The position numbers were made by a program, and so were the translations under genes. From positions 24,330 to 48,582 of the forward strand of contig DBYJ01000056.1 in the NCBI GenBank assembly GCA_002309805.1: 24,253 bases of DNA, read 5' to 3'. The first letter of the stretch is position 1. Every line of letters begins with the position of its first letter. Of this stretch, positions 1 through 7,500 are shown piece after piece. The notes beneath the pieces are model-generated. The model was given only the letters and a program-made list of their open reading frames with translations. It did no database searches and had not been told where the DNA came from. Source of the DNA: Bacteroidales bacterium UBA1189 (GTDB lineage Bacteria; Bacteroidota; Bacteroidia; Bacteroidales; Bacteroidaceae).

Positions 1-701
1 CCCGCCTCACCGTCAACGCTACTGACGAAGGCATCGCAGCCTCTTATCAGGGCGAGAACGACGGCACCGTCGACGCTACCATCAATCCCTCCATCACCGT
101 AGCCGGAGGCCTCGTCACCGTCACTACCACAGGCGACAAGGGTCATGCTGTCCGTGCCCGCAAGGACATTACTGTCAGTGGCGGCATCATCCGCGCTACC
201 GTGAAGGGCGCCGGCTCGAAGGCCCTCAATGCCGATGGCAAAATCAACATTACCGGCGGCAAAGTCACCAGCATGGTGGATGGACTGCCCATCTACGACG
301 ATGAGGAGAACGACCTCTCTTCCGCTGCCGGCATCCGCAGCAAGAGCACCTTCACCGTCAGCGGCACAGCCGTCATTGCCATCAAAGCTACTGCCGACGG
401 CGGCAAGGGTATCAACAGCACGGGCCTCGTCACCGTCAGCGGCGGCAACATCACGGTCGTCACCCTCGGTAACAAATTCACCTCTGCCGGCAGCACCAGC
501 CGTGCTCGCGGCGTCACCGCCGACGGCGGCCTCACCCTTACCAGTGGCACCCTCCGTGTCCGCTCGGCCGACGATGCCTTCTACACTCCCGCCACGCTAA
601 GCGTCAGCGGCGGCAACCTTCAGGCGTTCACCTCCTCCGCTGGCAACTCCCTTCGCTACGCCACCCTTGCCCACACTGCTGGCTGGCTGGCTTATAACTG
701 A
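1..701 (+). CDS. Carbohydrate-binding beta-helix-type protein, C-terminal part (5' end outside window)
   Basis: The frame is open from base 3 to the TGA at 699-701, so only the C-terminal ~232 residues are present. The protein is built of short repeats rich in Gly, Thr, Val and Ser, with recurring units such as VTVSGGNITV, FTVSGTAVIAIKA and LTLTSGTLRV at roughly 20-30 residue spacing. This is the look of a right-handed beta-helix and matches Bacteroidales proteins annotated as carbohydrate-binding domain (Cthe_2159/DUF4353 type). Such proteins are surface or exported; the signal peptide would lie upstream of the window. No C-terminal sorting tail is obvious; it ends in LAHTAGWLAYN. A membrane LytTR regulator starts 12 bp downstream on the same strand, so the two are probably co-transcribed. 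Family assignment comes from repeat pattern only. Confidence 0.7.
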   Translation, partial: RLTVNATDEGIAASYQGENDGTVDATINPSITVAGGLVTVTTTGDKGHAVRARKDITVSGGIIRATVKGAGSKALNADGKINITGGKVTSMVDGLPIYDDEENDLSSAAGIRSKSTFTVSGTAVIAIKATADGGKGINSTGLVTVSGGNITVVTLGNKFTSAGSTSRARGVTADGGLTLTSGTLRVRSADDAFYTPATLSVSGGNLQAFTSSAGNSLRYATLAHTAGWLAYN

Positions 702-713
702 TTATAATTGCTT

Positions 714-1583
714 ATGGCAGAAGAAAGAGATTTTTTCCATCGTAGAGTAGCCAGTTATTTGCTGAAGACGCGCAACCAGATTGGGCTGATTGCGTTCGTG
801 GCGGCCTTTGCCCTGCTATTCATCAATCTGTTTACGCCTTACGACTTGCCGGCATCAGGCTCCATGGGTACAACGAAGTTCATGTACCTTGTGTGGTCGT
901 TGGTGCTGGTATCGTTCGGGTTGGTCATCTTCTTTCTTAGCCGTCTGACGATGGTATTGTGGACGCGGCACCATGCCATCCGAAACGCCAGCTACATCGT
1001 GTGGATTGTGCTGGAGATTATCGTCATCGCCGTCATTGCGGCCGTCTGCTTCTACTGCATCCATGTAGAGCGCGATTTCATGACGGCGCTGCTGAAGTGC
1101 CTGATATATTCGGCATTGCTGATTGTGCCGCCCTACATTGCTGCCGTCACCTACCTCTCGCTGCAGGACAAGAAGACGCAACTCAAGGAGATTGAGGAGG
1201 ACCTCGACTCCGCCATCACGCAGAAAGCTGCGGGGAAGAGCATCATCTCCTTCTACGATGAGAAGGGCGAACTGCAACTGAGTCTCGCCAAAGAGAATTT
1301 CCTCTACATTGAGTCGTCAGACAACTACGTGGCCATCTGGTATCTGAAGAACAATTTACCCCGCAAGCAGATGATGCGCATGACGCTTCAGCGGATGGCG
1401 GAGCAGTTACAGGGCACCAACGTGATGCGCTGTCACCGTTCGTACCTCGTCAACATGGAGCAGGTGAAGGTATTGCGCCGCGACAAGGAGGGATTTTTCA
1501 TCGAAATGGGCATCAATGGCGTGCCCGATCTCCCCGTCTCCAAGACGTACTCTGAGGAAATCCTCAAGTGGCTGGCAATGTGA
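714..1583 (+). CDS. Membrane-anchored LytTR-family transcriptional regulator
   Basis: 289 residues from the ATG at 714; an in-frame TTG at 708 would add only two residues. The N-terminal half has four hydrophobic segments (about residues 23-40, 55-77, 92-116 and 125-147). A short acidic linker (LKEIEEDLDSAITQK) follows, then a C-terminal LytTR DNA-binding domain from about 190, with the family signatures FLYIESSDNYV, MRCHRSYLVN and LPVSKTYSEEIL. There is no receiver domain, so it is not a classic two-component response regulator. It is more likely a one-component sensor in the inner membrane that binds DNA directly, or one that responds to a partner. It lies 12 bp after the beta-helix gene, suggesting one operon and a possible role in controlling surface proteins; that link is inference. 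Confidence 0.88.
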   Translation: MAEERDFFHRRVASYLLKTRNQIGLIAFVAAFALLFINLFTPYDLPASGSMGTTKFMYLVWSLVLVSFGLVIFFLSRLTMVLWTRHHAIRNASYIVWIVLEIIVIAVIAAVCFYCIHVERDFMTALLKCLIYSALLIVPPYIAAVTYLSLQDKKTQLKEIEEDLDSAITQKAAGKSIISFYDEKGELQLSLAKENFLYIESSDNYVAIWYLKNNLPRKQMMRMTLQRMAEQLQGTNVMRCHRSYLVNMEQVKVLRRDKEGFFIEMGINGVPDLPVSKTYSEEILKWLAM

Positions 1584-1591
1584 AGAATTAA

Positions 1592-1719
1592 AAATTAGGA
1601 ATGAGGAATCAGGAATTAGCTGCGCATGGTTCCCGTCTGTTGAGTTTTTTTCTCCCTAATTCCTCATTCCTAATTCCTAATTCCAAATTTTTATTCTTAA
1701 TTCTTAATTTTTAATTCTT
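1592..1719. repeat. Degenerate 7-bp tandem repeats forming a long inverted repeat between convergent genes
   Basis: On the left are units of the form ATTAGGA/ATGAGGA/ATCAGGA (about 1592-1619). On the right are TCCTAAT/TCCTCAT units (1656-1682), then TTCTTAA/TTTTTAA units to 1719. Arms 1593-1619 and 1656-1682 pair at 25 of 27 positions around a 36-nt loop that contains a T-run. This could act as a bidirectional terminator for the convergent LytTR and ABC-transporter genes. The last codons and the TAA of the ABC-transporter gene lie inside the repeat. Confidence 0.6.
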
Positions 1720-3369
1720 AATCCTTATTATTCTGTCGCAGTAGTCGGTGACGGAGGGGCGGTGGGTAATGAAGATGAGCGTTTTGCCGCGCTCGCCCTC
1801 CGTGATACGCCGCAGCAGTTCCTGTTCTGTTTCCACATCGAGTGCCGACGTCGATTCATCAAGCAATAATATGCTGCCCGGACGTAGGAGGCTGCGGGCG
1901 ATGGTGATGCGCTGTGCCTGTCCCTCGCTGAAGCCGCCGCCGCCCTCGCCGCACGGAGTGTCGAGGCCCTGCGGCAGATGGTGCACGAAGTCGGCGCAAG
2001 CCATGTCGAGTACACGCCACATCTCCTCGTCTGTCACCGTGCTATCGCCTAACAGCAGGTTGTCGCGGATGGTGCCGCTGAAGAGCGTATTTCCCTGCGG
2101 CACATAGACGAAGTTGCAGCGCGTGTCGGGCGAGGCTGTGCCGATGGTCTCGGTGCTGTCGTAGACCACCACGCTTCCTTTTTCGGGCTTCACCAGCGCC
2201 AACAGCAGGCGGATGAGGGTAGTCTTTCCAGCACCTGTCTCGCCCAATATGGCGGTGGTGGAATGAGGCGGGAAGTCGGCCGAGAAGTGCTCCAGAATGT
2301 TCCTGTCCCCCTCGGCATAGCGGAAGGTGACGTCTTCAAGCCTCACACCGGCGGTATCCTTGCTGAGCTTCGGATTCGCCATTTCCTCCAGCGGCAGTTC
2401 CTCCAACTCCATCAGACGTTCGCCCGATGTGATGGCTCCCACCATGCCGGGAATCATGCGGGCGATATCGGTAATGGGGCGCTGCACGCGTCCCACGAGT
2501 TGCAGGAATGCCGTCATGACACCGAACGTGATACTACCCGCTGCAATACGGAACACACCCCAGAGGAACGCCGTCAGATAGCCTGTGGCAAAACCTGCCG
2601 ACACTACAGCCCGTGTGCCGATGCTGAAACGTGTGCGACGGATGACCTGCGTTTCCAGCGTGTCCTGCAGGCCGTCCAACTTCTCCAGAATCTCACCGTC
2701 CTGCTCCAGTGTCTTGATGACCAGCTTGTTCTGCAGGCTCTCCTGCATGACGGCGTGGATGCGGCTGTCGCTCTCGCGTACGTCCTTTGTCATGCCGCGC
2801 ATCCGGCGCACATAGAAACGGCTGAACACCAGGAACAGCGGCATGATACAGACGATGATAAGTGCCAGCATCTTGTCCATATAGTAGAGAAAGAAGAACG
2901 ACGCCACCAACTGCACCAAGGTGATGATGAGCGCCGATGAGGTTTCGGTAATCAGCGAAGAAACGGTAGTGATGTCGTTGATGAGGCGGTTGAGCACGTC
3001 GCCCGAGTGATGCTGCTCCAGCCCCCGCCACTCGCTCCTCATCAGCCGCGCGAAAAGTCTGTAGCGCAGGCGGTTGCGGTTGCGGACGGAGAGCGTGTTG
3101 ACAATCCAACTATCCAACGCCCTCACCCCGATTTCGGCCAGCATCAGCACAGCCATGATAATGCTGTACGTCAACAGATTCCCTTCGCGAGCCCCTGTAG
3201 CGATGTCGATAATCTCTTTGCTGAACCACACGAACGCCAGCCCTACGGCTACGTCCAGCGTGCCCACCAGCGAATTCACCAGCACCATGCCACGCGCCCC
3301 TTTCGACGCCTGCCATATCCATCGTGCCACCACCGCTAGCCTGTATTTCTGCTTTTCCTTTGCTTTCAT
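1711..3369 (-). CDS. ABC exporter, fused permease and ATP-binding protein
   Basis: 552 residues from the ATG at 3369. A TTG 12 codons upstream is unlikely because it lies in the promoter. Residues ~20-310 form an ABC type-1 transmembrane domain with several hydrophobic spans. Residues ~340-550 form the nucleotide-binding domain: Walker A GETGAGKTT, Q-loop near VPQGNT, signature GGGFSEGQ (FSEGQ in place of the usual LSGGQ), Walker B ILLLDES, D-loop SALD, and H-loop ITHRP. A half-transporter of this type works as a homo- or heterodimer in the inner membrane and exports lipids, peptides or drugs; the substrate cannot be read from sequence. It has its own promoter, with a -7 box only 6 nt from the ATG. 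No partner ABC gene is in the window. Confidence 0.9.
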   Translation of the reverse strand: MKAKEKQKYRLAVVARWIWQASKGARGMVLVNSLVGTLDVAVGLAFVWFSKEIIDIATGAREGNLLTYSIIMAVLMLAEIGVRALDSWIVNTLSVRNRNRLRYRLFARLMRSEWRGLEQHHSGDVLNRLINDITTVSSLITETSSALIITLVQLVASFFFLYYMDKMLALIIVCIMPLFLVFSRFYVRRMRGMTKDVRESDSRIHAVMQESLQNKLVIKTLEQDGEILEKLDGLQDTLETQVIRRTRFSIGTRAVVSAGFATGYLTAFLWGVFRIAAGSITFGVMTAFLQLVGRVQRPITDIARMIPGMVGAITSGERLMELEELPLEEMANPKLSKDTAGVRLEDVTFRYAEGDRNILEHFSADFPPHSTTAILGETGAGKTTLIRLLLALVKPEKGSVVVYDSTETIGTASPDTRCNFVYVPQGNTLFSGTIRDNLLLGDSTVTDEEMWRVLDMACADFVHHLPQGLDTPCGEGGGGFSEGQAQRITIARSLLRPGSILLLDESTSALDVETEQELLRRITEGERGKTLIFITHRPSVTDYCDRIIRIKN

Positions 3370-3374
3370 GCTGA

Positions 3375-3406
3375 CAAAGGTACGGGTAAGTGAGCGAAAT
3401 ACCAAA
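3375..3406 (-). promoter_or_regulatory. Bacteroidetes-type promoter for the ABC transporter
   Basis: On the minus strand TTTG (3403-3406), 20 nt, then TACCTTTG (3375-3382) match the Bacteroidetes consensus TTTG-N19/21-TAnnTTTG. Only 6 nt separate the -7 box from the ATG at 3369, so the transcript may be leaderless or nearly so. Both boxes lie inside the first palindromic unit of the adjacent array. Confidence 0.75.
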
Positions 3407-3575
3407 TTTATTTGAGTATTTCCGAACGAGAGTACCTAAAACAGGCGAAAACTGTTAAAGATAGTGCAAGCCGAACGAAAAGCAAAATTTTTTTTGCTTT
3501 TCTGAGGCGCAGCTTATCTAAAAGCCCCACAAGGGGATTAAAGATAGGGTGAGCCGAGCGAAATTCAAAAAAAAT
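3376..3575. repeat. Tandem array of promoter-bearing palindromic units (locus 1)
   Basis: Unit 1 is at 3376-3437, unit 2 at 3457-3519, and the left half of a third at 3539-3575. Each full unit has outer arms (AGGTAC/GTACCT, or AAGATA/TATCT) around an inner A/T-rich hairpin (GAAATAC..CAAAT / ATTTG..GTATTTC, or GAAAAGCAAAA / TTTTGCTTTTC). Short hairpins separate the units: AACAG/CTGTT at 3440-3456 and CCCC/GGGG at 3525-3536. Every unit keeps TTTG-N19/20-TAnCTTT on the minus strand. The same family recurs at 18331-18705. Confidence 0.75.
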
Positions 3576-3617
3576 AAAGAATGAAAATAATATATTGAAA
3601 GCGGTTTTTTAACAAAT

Positions 3618-3711
3618 AACGTTTGATTCTAATTCCGCAGAGTTTGATTCTAATTTGCCAGAGTTTGATTCTGAGCGCGTAGAATCAAACGTTATGAGAA
3701 TAGCGTTTGAT
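3618..3711. repeat. GTTTGATTCT repeat cluster, 21-bp period with an inverted copy
   Basis: GTTTGATTCT occurs directly at 3621, 3642 and 3663, each 21 bp apart with AATT-rich filler. An inverted copy lies at 3681-3690 and a partial copy at 3704-3711. The third and inverted copies form a perfect 10-bp stem with an 8-nt loop. The first copy extended by AAC (3618-3630) and the inverted copy extended by GTT (3681-3693) make 13-bp perfect inverted arms. No coding potential was seen from 3576 to 3876. Confidence 0.7.
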
Positions 3712-3876
3712 AAAGGTGTTTTTGCTATATTTTCACGCTGTCATACAATAAAAATGCTTTGTAATACGTTTTCTATTCATCGTCGCGCATAACGCGCACT
3801 ACGCACGAGCGCGGAGAAAATTGAAGATTGAGGATTGAAGATTTTTTTGAATTAAGAGTTAGTAAGAAAGAGAATT
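3712..3876. other. Leader region upstream of ruvA
   Basis: This is an A/T-rich stretch followed by a CGCG-rich patch (3783-3815) and a 7-bp tandem repeat TTGAAGA/TTGAGGA/TTGAAGA (3821-3841) that ends in a T-run. A purine-rich AAGAAAGAG precedes the ruvA ATG. No convincing TTTG-N20-TAnnTTTG promoter was found. TATATTTT near 3727 is the nearest -7-like site, but its spacing from an upstream TTTG is short. Confidence 0.35.
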
Positions 3877-4479
3877 ATGATTGAATATGTCAAGGGAGAA
3901 CTCACGGAACTGACGCCAGCCACGGCTGTGGTGGAGTGTGGCGGTGTGGGCTACCTGCTGAATATCTCGCTGAATGCCTACACAGCCATTCAGGGCAAGC
4001 AGACGGTAAAACTCTTTGTCTATGAGGCTATCAGTGAAGATGCCCATACGCTGTTCGGCTTTGCAGACAAGATGGAGCGCGAGCTGTTCCTACAGCTGCT
4101 GACGGTAAGCGGCGTGGGCGGCAACACGGCTAGGATGATCATCTCGTCGTTCACTCCCCAAGAGCTGGCCAACGTCATCCGCACAGGCAACGAGCGGCTG
4201 CTGAAGTCGGTGAAGGGTATCGGCCTGAAGACTGCCCAACGCATTATCGTTGACCTGAAGGACAAAGTAGGTGGGCCTGTCGGAGGGTCAACAAGTCAAC
4301 AAGTCAACGGGCAAACAAGTATGCCGATGGGCGGGCAAGTGATGGACGAGGCCATCAGCGCTCTGGTGATGCTGGGCTTCCCGTCGGCAGCCTCGCAGAA
4401 GGTGGTGACAGCCATCTTCAAGGAATCGCCCACCCTCACGGTGGAACAAGTCATCAAAGAGGCGCTGAAGAGATTGTAG
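3877..4479 (+). CDS. ruvA: Holliday junction branch migration protein RuvA
   Basis: 200 residues, the usual RuvA length. The N-terminal OB-fold (1-63) starts MIEYVKGELTE and carries VECGGVGYLLNIS and FGFADKMERELF. Two helix-hairpin-helix motifs follow (LLTVSGVGGNTAR ~73-86; LLKSVKGIGLKTAQRI ~108-123). A linker of about 25 residues leads to the C-terminal RuvB-contacting domain (EAISALVMLGFPSAASQKVV to the end). RuvA tetramers bind four-way DNA junctions and direct the RuvB helicase. The Ser/Gln/Gly-rich linker is encoded in part by an 8-bp tandem repeat (4287-4320) that recurs right after the stop codon. sprA follows 34 bp downstream; ruvA next to sprA is a familiar Bacteroidetes arrangement. 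Confidence 0.97.
   Translation: MIEYVKGELTELTPATAVVECGGVGYLLNISLNAYTAIQGKQTVKLFVYEAISEDAHTLFGFADKMERELFLQLLTVSGVGGNTARMIISSFTPQELANVIRTGNERLLKSVKGIGLKTAQRIIVDLKDKVGGPVGGSTSQQVNGQTSMPMGGQVMDEAISALVMLGFPSAASQKVVTAIFKESPTLTVEQVIKEALKRL
4287..4320 (+). repeat. 8-bp tandem repeat inside ruvA (interdomain linker)
   Basis: Four successive 8-bp units are present: GTCAACAA, GTCAACAA, GTCAACGG, GCAAACAA. They encode STSQQVNGQTS in the linker between RuvA domains II and III. Eight is not a multiple of three, so gain or loss of one unit would shift the frame. Confidence 0.75.
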
Positions 4480-4513
4480 GTCAACGGGTCAACGAGTCAA
4501 CAAGTCAACAGGT
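4480..4513 (+). repeat. 8-bp tandem repeat filling the ruvA-sprA gap
   Basis: Starting on the base after the ruvA stop are GTCAACGG, GTCAACGA, GTCAACAA and GTCAACAG, then GT and the TTG start of sprA. The whole intergenic region, including the position of any ribosome binding site, is made of the repeat found in the ruvA linker. Confidence 0.75.
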
Positions 4514-7500
4514 TTGAAAACAATCCGCCAAATTATCCTTCTTGTGCTGCTGGTGTGCAGCGCGACGCTCTCAGCTAAAGGGAGCGTTTCGGCTGTTGTA
4601 TTGCCAGAGGATACAGTAGAGGTCAAGCCGCGGTACGACGTATCGAAGACATCGCCCGACAACGAGGATGATCTGAAAAAGAAAGCCGCCGACCTGAAGA
4701 CGCCCGACAACCTGAAGACCGAGACCACTTACGACGAAAAGACGCATACCTACCTCATCGGCACGAAGATAGGCGACTCATACCTGAGCGTGCCGCTGTT
4801 GATGACGCCCGAAGAGTACCAGCAATGGAGCATGAAGCGCAGCCTCGATGCCTACTTCCGCGCCAAAAACGAGGAGGAGTTTGAGAAAGAGGGCAAGAAG
4901 GAGAAGTTCGACTTTTCGGACATGCACTTCGACCTTGGCCCTGCAGAGAAGATCTTCGGCCCGGGCGGCGTGCAGATTCGCACTCAGGGAACGGCAGAGC
5001 TGAAGTTCGGCTTCAACCAGAAGAGCATCGACAACCCCACCCTGCCCCAGCGCAGCCGCAACACCTTCGGCTTCGACTTCGACGAGAAAATCAACCTCAG
5101 CATCAACGGCAAGGTGGGCGACAAGATCAACATGAACATGAACTACAATACCGAGGCCACCTTCAACTACGACACGAAGAAAATGAAGCTCAAGTACGAA
5201 GGCAAGGAGGACGAGATCATCAAGCTCCTTGAGGCCGGTAATGTCAGTTTCCCCACCAACAGTTCTCTTATTACGGGCAGCACGTCGCTGTTCGGCATCC
5301 GCGCCGACCTACAGTTCGGCAAGCTGTCGCTACAGACGGTGCTCTCGCAGAAGACGTCGCAGTCGACATCCGTCAGCTCGAAGGGCGGCAAGCAACTGAC
5401 GGAGTTCGAGGTCGACGTAGCCGACTACGATGAGAACCGCCACTTCTTCCTCGCCCACTACTTCCGCGACACCTACGACCAGAACATGGCCCAGCTGCCC
5501 ACCATCATGTCGGGCATCAAGATTACGCGCATCGAGCTGTGGATCACCAACAAGACGAGCAGCTACGACAACCCGCGCAACCTCATTGCCTTCACCGACC
5601 TGGGCGAGGCCAACCACATCAGCAACAGCGCCTGGAAGGCTACGGGCACCACCCATCTGCCCGCCAATACCGCCAACGACCTCTACTACAAGATGGTGAA
5701 CACCTACGGCGCCGTCCGCGACATCGATCAGGTGGGTGCCGTCTTCAGCGGTTTCCTCAGCGGCAGCACCGACTACGAGAAAATCTCCAACGCCCGACTG
5801 CTGAGCAGCTCGGAATACACCCTTAACAGCACCCTCGGCTACGTCTCGCTGCGCACTACGTTGAAGAGCGACGAGGTGCTGGCCGTTGCCTTCGAATACA
5901 CCTACGGCGGCAAGACGTGGCAGGTGGGCGAATTTGCCGCCGACCAGAAGGAGAGCGGCAAGGCCCTCTACGTGAAGTTGCTGAAGTCCAACAGCATGTC
6001 GCCCTCCAACGGCACGTGGGATCTGATGATGAAGAACATCTACAGCCTCGGCGCCAAGACACTGAGCAGCACCGACTTCCGCCTCAACATCGAGTATGAG
6101 AGCGACAGCACCGGCACCAGCCTCACCTATCTGCCCGAAGCATCGCTGAAGGGAAAGACGTTGCTGCAGCTCGTCAACCTCGACCGTCTCGACAACAAGC
6201 AGAATGCCAACCCCAACGGCTTCTTCGACTACGTGGAGGGCTACACGGTACAATCGTCCACAGGCCGCATCATCTTCCCCGTCGTGGAACCCTTCGGCGG
6301 CTGGCTGAGGAAAGTCATCGGTAACGATGCCGTAGCAGACAAATACGTCTTCGAGGAGCTCTACGACTCCACCAAGACCACCGCCAAGCAGGTAGCTGAG
6401 AAGAACAAGTTCCTGCTGAGGGGCGAATATGCCGGCAGCGGCGGGGGCAGCGTCATCTCGTTGGGAGCCTACAACGTGCCGCGAGGCTCGGTGAAGGTCA
6501 CGGCAGGTGGCGTCACCCTGACGGAGAACAGCGACTACACCGTCGACTACGCCAACGGCGAGGTAACCATCATCAACCAGAGCATCATCGATGCCGGCAC
6601 CGCCGTAAACGTTTCCATGGAGAGCAATACTGCCTACAACATGCAGCGCAAGACCATGATGGGCATGAATTGGGGCTACGACTTCACCAAGGACTTCAAG
6701 CTGGGCGGCACCCTGCTCTACCTCAACGAGAAGCCCCTCACGAGCAAGGTGAGCATGGGCTCCGAGCCGCTGAAGAACACCCTCTGGGGACTGAACATGG
6801 CATGGAAACGCGAGAGCCAGCTGCTCACCAACATCCTCGACTTCATCCCCGGACTGCACGTCACCCAGCCTTCGAGCATCAACTTCACCGCCGAGTTTGC
6901 TCAACTCATTGCCGGAGTGTCGGATATGGTGCAGGGCAGCGCCAGCTACATCGACGACTTCGAAAGCAGCGAACGTGACATTCCCCTCAACACCCCCTCA
7001 GCATGGATGCTGGCCAGCATCCCCTCGTCGATGCCCTACGCCTCGCTCACCAACGACCTGCGTACCGGCATGGACCGCGCCCTCTTCAACTGGTACACCA
7101 TCGACCCCCTCTTCACCCGCCGCAACAGCTCACTCACTCCCGCTCATCTGAAGAGCGACCTCGAGCAGCTCTCGAACCACTACATCCGCGAGGTGTACGA
7201 ACGCGAACTCTACCCCAACAAAGAGAGCACCTACGGCGAGTCGTCGACCCTCAACATCCTCAACCTCGCCTACTACCCCAACGAGCGTGGCCCCTACAAT
7301 CTGGACACCGACCTTACTCCCGACGGCAAGCTCACCAATCCCCGCCGGCGCTGGGGAGGCATCATGCGGCAGCTCACCACCACCGACTTCGAGACCAGCA
7401 ACATCGAGTACATCGAGTTTTGGATGATGGACCCCTTCATCTACAACCCCGAAGCAGCGGGCGGCGACTTCTACATTAACCTCGGTGAGGTGTCGGAGGA

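Noticed and set aside
2263..2940. 225-codon plus-strand frame opposite the ABC transporter
   Set aside because: His/Gln/Arg-rich antisense shadow of the conserved permease and ATPase sequence.
3618..3711. GTTTGATTCT cluster considered as a CRISPR remnant
   Set aside because: Repeats are only 10 bp with 11-bp fillers that are themselves similar, one copy is inverted, and no cas gene is near.
5330..6904. 524-codon minus-strand open frame opposite sprA
   Set aside because: It is a shadow of GC-rich third positions in sprA: low-complexity Val/Gly/Ala/His composition, no signature motifs and no start signals.
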